DNA from: Yamagishiella unicocca
Taxonomy: Eukaryota; Chlorophyta; Chlorophyceae; Chlamydomonadales; Volvocaceae
Direction of reading: 5' to 3'
DNA: 64,000 nt
Assembly: GCA_003116995.1 (NCBI GenBank)
Contig: BDSL01000004.1
Span: 2,170,001-2,234,000 of the forward strand
Shown here in pieces: positions 56,338 through 64,000 of this stretch. Each line of letters begins with the position of its first letter. Positions within the stretch are counted from its first letter, which is position 1. Both the position numbers and the translations under genes were made by a program. Under the pieces are notes generated by a model, which was not told the DNA's origin, made no database searches, and saw nothing but the letters and a program-made list of their open reading frames with translations.

Positions 56338-57886
56338 TGCTGTTGGCGATAGCGTTGCAGCTGTCGTCGATGTACTTGCTAAATGCAGCCAAGGCCGAGG
56401 CCAAAGGCGCGAGGCGCCTGAGCCACTTTTACCAACTTGCGTGCTGGCAATGTCACGCCGCGAGCTGCCTGTCGATTTGGCGCCTAGGCACCGCTTCCAC
56501 ATACCGACTGATTACCTTATAATTTATTGTTCGACATTGTATGAATTAATTTCAGGCCATCGCGCTCACGCATGCTCTACCCGGAAGCCGGAACCACAGC
56601 TCTGCACATGCTCGTTTCCTTTGTCGAGGCCGCTGTATCTACTTAGTTATAATTATTAGCTGCGATAATCGGGAGCTGTGATGTGTGCGTCGTCACACGC
56701 TCAGGAGCCGAAGCTGTCATCGTCGTTCCGGAACGGGGCATTTTGCAATCGTGCCGGTCTCCTCATGGTCCGGTAGTTATGGACATGACATCGCTAATGT
56801 GACCCAAATCCTGATGCCTAGGGCGCTGGCACTTGGAAGAAATGGGGACCAGAGAGGGCCATGGGACCAACCCGAACAGCACCCTAACCAATACACGGCC
56901 GTACCCGGCTGGCACGCCAGATATCACGACACGCTACTAGAGCAAGGGCACGTGGGGCCGGGGATAAGCCACTTGCCCACCCTGCAGCCATCTTTGGGCA
57001 AAACTCTGGTAATCGGACAACGGCGCACACCAAAGGCTGAAGGAGCCTGCTTCAACCTAGTCAACGAGTTTGCCAAGCCAGCTCCGGACAGCTAGGGAAA
57101 GCTGTCGACAGCCGTGCGATGCTCGCTTTCCAATTTTGCTGAAGGGCGCCCCCTACTCTCGCTCAATCCGGGGAGTGCATGGTTGGCACAGTACTACAAC
57201 TCCTGATGTAGCAGCAGGCGCAGCAGGTTACAGTCTGTTGTTGCCGCGGTTTGCATTGCCCGGGGCCAATTGCCTCGATCATTATTCGACCTCGACCATA
57301 TTCAAAGTCAAAATACGAACGTCACTCGCGCCCGCGCCGACGTTCATTCCTTGCCCGCGTATAATACACTCCCTCCCCCGCACGCCTTCGCATGTGCTGG
57401 GTTACCCATCAGCCAGTATCTGGCAGTATGTAAAAGGCCTCACCGACAACCCCAGATAAAATACGATCATGTAGGCCCTTGCATGAATTGACGCCAGTAT
57501 GCATTTTGGACGAGCACCGCACGTCAAGTTCGTACAGCCGGTGGACGCACTGAATTTCGAGCGATACGTGAAATTGCTTGGCAATTTAGATGGAGATATA
57601 TAAGCTGCGCGGAAGCCTTAAATTCATTAGCATATAGGGCCACGTCCGAACGCAAGTCCTTCTAAGTTGCAGATACTCCTTTCGGTCTCAGACCAGACAA
57701 GTTGCGCATAGTGCTATATTTTTTAAGAAGTGAAAGTCTTGAAGTCAACTCATTTATAATAAGGACCTACATTGTCTTTCTCCGGTGTGGTCGAACGTAG
57801 TAGAGGTGCACGACGGCCTATCGCTTTCAGCGTGCAAGCTAATACGTAAACGCGGGCGGTAACGCCCGCGCGGCCTCCGGGTCGCC
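56338..57886. promoter_or_regulatory. Divergent intergenic region (TatD gene / CCDC113)
   Basis: About 1.55 kb between outward-facing start codons, moderately AT-rich from about 57100 to 57800. No exon is recognised. Promoters of both genes are expected here. Confidence 0.4.
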
Positions 57887-60800
57887 ATGTCGGACGCTGG
57901 CTCGGCACAATTTGCGTCCACGCAGCAGCAGGACTTGGGCGACGACCAGCTCGACCCGCACGTAGAATATCTACAACAGCTGGTGCGTATAGGAAGCCCA
58001 TAGCGGAGAACTCTCGCGCAGAGGGTTATGCCTGTCCACTTCGGCACCCGGACGCGACCCCTTCCACCTCCTGCCAGCGCACATACAAGCTGCAGAGGCC
58101 GACGCCCCCTCACAACATCCCCCTCTCCCCCTTCCTTCCGGCCGCCCGCAGCTGCGTGACAATGAGTTCTTGCAGCGGGAAAATCTGCTGTTCGAAGCGT
58201 TCTTGGCCAAGGTACGCGGGGGCGCCAGCCGGGCTCCGGTTGGGTAGAGAAGAAATAACCCGCGGAACGAACGGAGGAAAGGTCAAAAGGTTAGGGGTCC
58301 GGTGGGCTGCGGCGCGGCTGGGGTGTGGCGGGGTTGGGGGCACTGCGTGTTGGGTGGGCTGCTACGACATCATGGCGGGGCAGCGGTGACATCATGTTTG
58401 CGACATTGTGGCGGGGGGTTCAATAGTATCCACAGAAAATATGTGGCGCAAATCCACAGAGAAATGTGGCGGGGGAGATAGCATCTGGCCGTGTAGGAGA
58501 CGTCGAAAATGGTGCCGAGGGGCAGGTTGCCAGCCTTTCCATTGTGTGCTTGGATGCGGCGGCTGGCGAAGGGACAGCTCCAGGAGCACGAGGCGGTGGT
58601 TCGGGCACGAGCGAAAAGGCACAGCTGCCGGGGTGGTGGCGCCAAGGGGCGCAACGTACTTCGCCCTCCAGCCCCACCAGGACCCGCAAATACCACGGGT
58701 ACTCCCGACTGATGATGTTGGGGGTGGTTTAAGGAGAATCCGCGAATCCACGGCCGACAAACCAAGGCGGTGATGACGGTGCGGTTGGGTGGCGTGGAAG
58801 AAGGGGTCGCCTGCTCCGGCCGGGAAGCAGGCGACCAGCGTGGTTCAGGTCGGAGCCCGGGCTGGTCGTGGAATTGGTCGTGGAGGGCACAGGAGCGATG
58901 GGGCAGCTGGCGAAGGGAGAGCGGCCAGAGGGACCGGGGTGGCGCTTCTGGGCGGTGCCGTGGACGAGCCGGCGAGGCGGATGAGGCGGATGGGGCGGAT
59001 GGGACACGGGGCCAGAGCGGAGCGGAAGCGGAGGGAGCGGCACGAAGAGGAGGATGGGGGTGGCGGGTGGGGTGCCGCACGCGCGGACAGCACTGCGGAA
59101 GTCAGCGCGGGAGTCGGGAGGCCCGACAGCCGGGTCCCGCCACCAACACCTACACCCTCGCCAGCAGCGCCGTACAGGCTGTGCACCGGCGCCCGGCCGG
59201 TGCAATAAGCAGCAGCCTCTCCCGCCACGCCCCAGCACCGCTACGCATACCTGCCCCCCGCCTCGGCCTATGTGTGTGTCGTACCACGGATTTCGTACCA
59301 CGGCTTTCCTCTCTACCCCGCTCCTGTCCTCCGTCTCCTATGTCGTGTACCTGGTCTTCTCGCCACCCCCTCGCCCCTACCCCACTCCCTCCCCGCCCGC
59401 CCACTCACTCTCTATCCGCCCGGCTCCCCTCTACTCGCCCTCTCCCTCTCTACCCGCCCTCTCCCTCTCTACCCGACCACTCACCCTCTACCCGACCACT
59501 CACCCTCTACCCGTCCTCGCCCCCGCCTTCGGCTTACAGGTTGACTTGAGCAAGCTGGGCTCCCTGGCCGAGGAGGAGGCGGCCAAGAAGAAGAAGGCGG
59601 CGAAGAAGGGCGGAGCGGGGGGGCCACCGGCTGCTGGCGGCAGGGATGCGGGCGGGCTGGGCGGAGGACGCGGCGCCAGAGGGGAGGGTACGTTCTCATC
59701 CCTCACCGACGAGGAGAAAAACGACCTGGTCAGCCAGGAGGTGGAGATGGTGCAGGCGGAGATAGAGGCGGTGAGCCGGGACGGTGTGTGTGTTGAAAGC
59801 CGCGGGGAGGTGCGGGTGTGGGTGTGGGAGCGGAGCGGGGGTTTTGTGGAGAAGGCCGGGCAGGAATGTGCGGAGTGGTGGTGGGGAGGGAGGGACAGGG
59901 GGGTTGAGTGAAGAAGGGCGCCAAGCTACTCGCCTGCAAAGCCACGATTAGGTGATGTCCCCGAAAGGCCCTCCCTCCCTGGAGGGCCCCACGCTGCCCG
60001 TCGCGAAGCTCCTCCAACCCCATCTCGCTCTCCCCCTCCCCTCCCCTCCCCTGCCCCTCTCCCCCCCCCCCCAGATCAAGAAGGCGGGCGATAAGGACAT
60101 CGACGACATCCGCACCTTGATGGAGGAGGTGGACATGCGCATCGCCGAGACCAAGAAGGACACCTACGAGTTCAAGCGCGACATCATCATCGGGGCGGAG
60201 AACCCCCGCTCCGGCAAGGTGGTGGCGGAGAAGATGATCCGGTGGGTGCCCGGCTGGGGCTGCGAGGTTGGCTGGCTGGCTGGCTGGCCGCCTGAGTGAG
60301 CACCTTTGTTGACAGACAGTCGGCGCCTGGCCAGCCCGCCACTCTCCAAGCAAAACCCACGCACCTCCCCTTCCTCCCTCCCTGCGTCTCTCCGTCTTCC
60401 TCCTCCCCGTCGCCTCGCCTCCCTCTCCCGCCCTCCGTTCCCTCTTTGTCGATCTAGTGCTGCCTCGAGTGCCGACCCACGGGTTTGCTGTCACCCCCCG
60501 CCTCCTCAGTTTTCTGGAGGACAAGCTGCGGCAAAAGGACGCCACCGCTGACAAGCTGCGGCTCAAGAACACCACCACCAAGGCGCTCATCACCAAGCTG
60601 GAGCACCAGCTGGCGCACAAGGAGGAGATGGGAGAGGTGGGGCGGCCCCGGTGGAGGGCGGCTGTGCGCGTGTGTGTTGGGGGTGTGGGGGTAAAGGGGG
60701 GAGGCACACCCGGTGTGTGCTCGTCACGACAATTCCCAGGATGCGGCGGCACGACGTCAGATAGTTCACTCCCGCACCGCACTTGTTGCAATCGACATAC

Positions 60801-62476
60801 CCCCACCCCCACCGTGTTGTTCGGACGAGAATGCTTCCTGAACAACGCGAGGAGGAGAGATCCCCGCGTCTCCAACCCCTCCCCTTCCCCCTACCGCCTC
60901 CCCCCCCAGGTCCTCCACCTCGTGGACTTCGACCAGCTCAAGATCGAAAACCAGCAATACATGGAGCGCATCGAGGAGCGGAACAACGAGCTGCTCAAGC
61001 TCAAGTTGTCAACCAGCAGGACGGTGCAGGTGCGTGAAGGCGCGTCGAGACAACACGTGGCTGTATTTGGGGGGGGAGGAAAACCGTGTACACGACATAG
61101 GAGGAGGGTGCGTATGGGGTCCGGACGGGGGGGGGAGGAAACCCGTGTACGCGACATAGGAGGAAGAGGGCGCGCTGGCAGGAGCCAGGCTGCGGCTCGT
61201 CTTCTGCAGCCCCGGTCGCACCCGCGCATCACCTGCCGGCCCAAACAACCCTCCCTGGCGTCCTCCTTCACCTTCCCTCCCTCCCCACCACCAGGCGCCG
61301 ACTATCCTGTCATTGTCGCGTCAACGGTTTTTATGCCACACCCCCACCGCCCTCGGTTTGTCGGCCGTGGATTCGCGGATTCTCTTATCACCCCCCCCCA
61401 GTTCTCCAGCATGCATCTCAAAACGTCTGTTCTCAACGATTTTTTCTCGCATCCACGGGTCTCCTCGAAACCCCCAGGTGCTCAACAACCTCAAGTCCCA
61501 GCTGAGTGACATGGTGGCTGCCGGCCACCAGCTGCGGCGCCAGATCGCGGAGCGCAAGCAGGACCTGGCGCGGTTCGACTCGGAGTTCACCTCGGTGCTG
61601 GACGAGAAGGGGCGCGGAGAGCGGACGGTGCGGCGACTCAAGCTGCAGCAGGAGGACATGTGAGGGCGGGGCGGGACGGGGGTTGGGGGGACCTGGGGGG
61701 CCCCTGGGGCGGGGTTGGGGTTAGCACAGCGGTTGCCCGACAGAGGAAGAGAGGGCAGCTGCTGGGTGTGGTGGCAGCTGCGCAGCTAGGGGTCCTACGC
61801 TACGACCGTGTTGGTACGTCTGCACGTCCTAGCCTTCCTGGCAGCGTGCCTGCGCCGCGCTTTGGCTGCCCGCGGAGGTTGGCAAAACGCCAATCAGTTC
61901 ACTAGAAAAGGACAGCCACAGCTACCTCACGACGCCCACACCACCGCCACCTGGGCAGGTGGCGCCTAAGGCTGGTGGCACCGACCGTACCAACACCCTC
62001 CGTGTCACCCACACCCACTGCTCCCGCGTCCCTCTTGCCTTCCTCACGCCTACTGGCACGCTTGGCCTGCCCTCATGCGGCCATGCACTACAGCGTTGTC
62101 CCTCTCGTAATACCCGCATACCCCCCGCTTGCTCCCCCGGACGGCGGCCCCCTCCCCCAACCCCCCCGAAGGCTATGCACCCACTTCATTTCCCCAGTCG
62201 TGTTACCGGTTCTTTTTTTGTAACCCCCCCCCCCACACACACACACCGTCCATTCCCCCCCCCCACAGCGACACGCCCACCATCATGGACTACATCAAAC
62301 TCAAGCACGAGGTTTCGGAGCTAGAGAAGCAGCTCACGGACTGGCGGCGCAAGATCGACATCCTGACCATGGAGAAGACCCGCAAGCGCACCCTGCTCAA
62401 GACGGTGGCCACAACCACCATCCCTGGACCACAGCGCGCCTCACCCAGCGCGGGGGGCATGGGCGGCGGCTTGTAG
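57887..62476 (+). CDS. CCDC113: CCDC113 / FAP263-type ciliary coiled-coil protein
   Basis: An axonemal/basal-body coiled-coil protein of the CCDC113-CCDC96 family, which bridges structures along the doublet microtubule and supports ciliary beating. Eight exons (57887-57982, 58152-58211, 59540-59770, 60075-60241, 60510-60636, 60910-61029, 61478-61659, 62269-62476) give 396 aa, close to human CCDC113. Features: an acidic N-terminus, a Lys-rich AEEEAAKKKKAAKKGG block, then nearly continuous coiled coil. The hallmark stretch runs across exons 5-6: KEEMGEVLHLVDFDQLKIEN then RIEERNNELLKLKL and VLNNLKSQL. The C-terminus has YIKLKHEVSELEKQLTDWRR. The paralogue CCDC96/FAP184 shares the domain, so which member it is remains slightly uncertain. 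It shows that the organism, or its close relatives, builds flagella. Confidence 0.93.
58734..58763 (-). repeat. Introner-like repeat, segment A, CCDC113 intron 2
   Basis: The inverse complement contains CGGCCGTGGATTCGCGG, antisense to CCDC113. A segment C core (ATGTCGTGTACCTGGTCT) lies in sense at 59339-59356 of the same intron. Confidence 0.85.
60469..60492 (+). repeat. Introner-like repeat, segment B, CCDC113 intron 4
   Basis: GTGCCGACCCACGGGTTTGC in sense, about 20 nt before the acceptor at 60509. Confidence 0.82.
61352..61476 (+). repeat. Introner-like repeat, segments A and B together, CCDC113 intron 6
   Basis: Segment A (61352-61388) is followed by a longer B-type copy (61402-61476) containing CTCCAGCATGCATCTCAAAA and CGCATCCACGGGTCTCCTC, which abuts the acceptor AG at 61477. 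Inverse segment C cores lie at 61075-61102 and 61137-61162 near the donor of the same intron. Confidence 0.88.
62195..62226 (+). repeat. Dispersed repeat, segment D, CCDC113 intron 7
   Basis: CAGTCGTGTTACCGGTTCTT followed by TTTTTGTAAC lies about 40 nt before the acceptor at 62268, in sense. Confidence 0.87.
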
Positions 62477-64000
62477 GCGGCGGGTTGCAAGGAAAACTCG
62501 TGTGGGGTGGCGTAAGATGGGAGGCGTCTGAGTGAGTTGGGCGAGCAGCGTTTGCACGATTCGGTAGAGGTGTCGGTCCAAGGCGGTTGAGTGCTGCAGG
62601 GTTGGCGGTGGTGGATGAAGCTCGCGCCGTGTGTTGTTTCTGCTGTGGCTGCGACTGTGCCCGTGTATTATGCTAGGTGGTAGGGAGAGCGGCAGGGAGG
62701 TTGTGAGAGAGGTGGCAGTCCTTAGCAACAGTGCACCAGGAGTTGGATGCGCCTTTGCTGGCATGGGCGGGGTGGTGGTGGCATGAGGGTCGACTTGCCG
62801 GGTTGCCGGGCAGCGCACGGGATACGTTTCTCTTGGTCCCTAGACACCGCTGGGACAACCTGGCTTCCTTCCAGGAGGCGACCGGTCCTTGGGTGTAGCT
62901 TGGAACAAGACACGCCGCGCCAACTCACCACACGCAGCAAGCCACCACACACGCGTAGGCGGGTGGTGTTGAAAGCTGAGCGCCGGGTGGCCCTCCAGTC
63001 CTTACACCTGGACACTGCTGCAAGCCAGCACCGTGCGCCCGGCCGCCTCAACCGCATGACCCCGGCCTTCGCAGCCCGCTCGCCTATCAGCCAGCCCGGG
63101 CTATCCTCTCACCCTCTCATACACGCCTATCAGATACTTGGTCTCCGATGACCCACACGCATTTCGACACTGCCCTCTACACCGTGCCGCACACAGGCAC
63201 CGTCCCCGGCGCCTACCCCTGCCCCCACCTTTCCTACCGCGGCCTCCCCTACCCTCATCTTCTACCCACACCCAGCTCCGAATCACGGTATGCTCTTTGT
63301 TCACGACCACGCACTACACCTGGGTCACTGCGCGCGCCCAGCAAAAGCGGCTCCAGGGAGGACTGGTCCGCCATCGCCATATCACACACGCCATATCACA
63401 CACGCACGTCACGAGCGCCACCGTCGCCTTGGGGGCCCGGGCCTCGTGTCGGCCGCAACACACACCGCTTAAGAACCCACCTTCGGCGTTTTAGAAGTTA
63501 GGCGATGCTCCTATCTAAGGGTGCAACACGTCCTGCACATACCAGTACACACGGGCGATGACGCACACAGCCCTCCACCCACGGCCCTCCGAAGGCAGAA
63601 GGCACGTTGTGGGGGGGGGCTGTCCCGAGGGAGTCCACCGGGAGCACCAGCCCAAGGGAGGGGAGGGGAGGGTGGGGGGGGGACGCGAGCGCATGAGCCC
63701 AGAAATCGGGACCAGAAATCCCGCCCCTGCCTGGCCTGCCTGACCACAGCCGCCGCCGCCGCCCAATCGACATTGCGTCCAAAGGGCTCTCAAATCCGCC
63801 AGCTGGTGGGCGCCGCGAAACCCCCCTCTGCCACGTCCCCGGGCCTAAGTCACCACGCGCCGCTTCCTGCCGCTTGTCGCCGAGGAGGAAGATGGGTCGA
63901 AATCATCAGCTCCTCACGGGGCCCCACGAGCGCCGTTAGGAGCGTTCACGGCGCGCTGTCGTGTAACGTGAACGGAGGGACCGTCGCCGCCGCTGCTGGG
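62477..64000. other. 3' flank of CCDC113 to window end
   Basis: No exon with recognisable motif or good splice structure is visible on either strand. A further gene may begin beyond the window. Open frames here are unsupported. Confidence 0.4.

Noticed and set aside
62477..64000. Several 60-130-codon frames on both strands
   Set aside because: No motif, no supported splice structure, and typical length for chance frames at this GC content.

Overview
The window is nuclear DNA of a green alga, most likely a chlamydomonadalean (Chlamydomonas/Volvox-type) species. The evidence is high GC, many short GT-AG introns, long Ala/Gly/Gln homopolymers in coding exons, TGTAA-type polyadenylation motifs, plant-type genes (an IPT9-like tRNA isopentenyltransferase, a BSH/SNF5 subunit, a GCK-domain protein) and a conserved ciliary coiled-coil gene (CCDC113/FAP263 type). 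Genes were rebuilt exon by exon by requiring splice dinucleotides, matching intron phase and continuity with known family motifs. No search could be run, so species and orthology are inferences.

Layout: tRNA-Ile (190-262, -) and tRNA-Glu (1438-1510, +); a full-length ABCC transporter (2226-14114, -, 18 exons); an unknown two-TM protein (15014-16885, -); a GCK-domain protein (17313-18090, +); proteasome subunit alpha type-3 (18979-21068, -); SNF5/BSH with a very long Gln-rich tail (21347-26453, +); an unknown protein with an organelle-type leader (28023-29754, -); a TPR-RING-LON protein (30951-38137, +); IPT9-like tRNA dimethylallyltransferase (40026-44865, -); a dual-specificity phosphatase (45735-48655, +); an unknown protein with a C-terminal zinc-finger-like motif (51224-52804, +); a TatD-family nuclease (53565-56337, -); and CCDC113/FAP263 (57887-62476, +). 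That is twelve protein genes and two tRNAs. Several neighbours are divergent with short shared upstream regions (278 bp between the proteasome gene and SNF5). The genes are unrelated housekeeping functions: proteostasis, chromatin, tRNA modification, transport, cilia. They form no pathway cluster.

The most interesting signal is in the introns. A small set of related sequences recurs in about 15 introns of eight unrelated genes. One segment, containing GCCGACCCACGGGTTTCC, lies in sense mostly near 3' splice sites, while its inverse complement lies just after 5' splice sites. Others (cores CGGCCGTGGATTCGCGG and ATGTCGTGTAACCGGTCT) occur in further introns. This is what a family of inverted-repeat, intron-making mobile elements (introner-like elements) would leave behind. 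Other points of note are two apparent GC-AG introns, a roughly 310-residue extracytosolic insertion and a His-rich linker in the ABCC protein, an AT-rich organelle-like insert inside an intron of the RING-LON gene, and minisatellites, one of which supplies a splice acceptor and another a stop codon.
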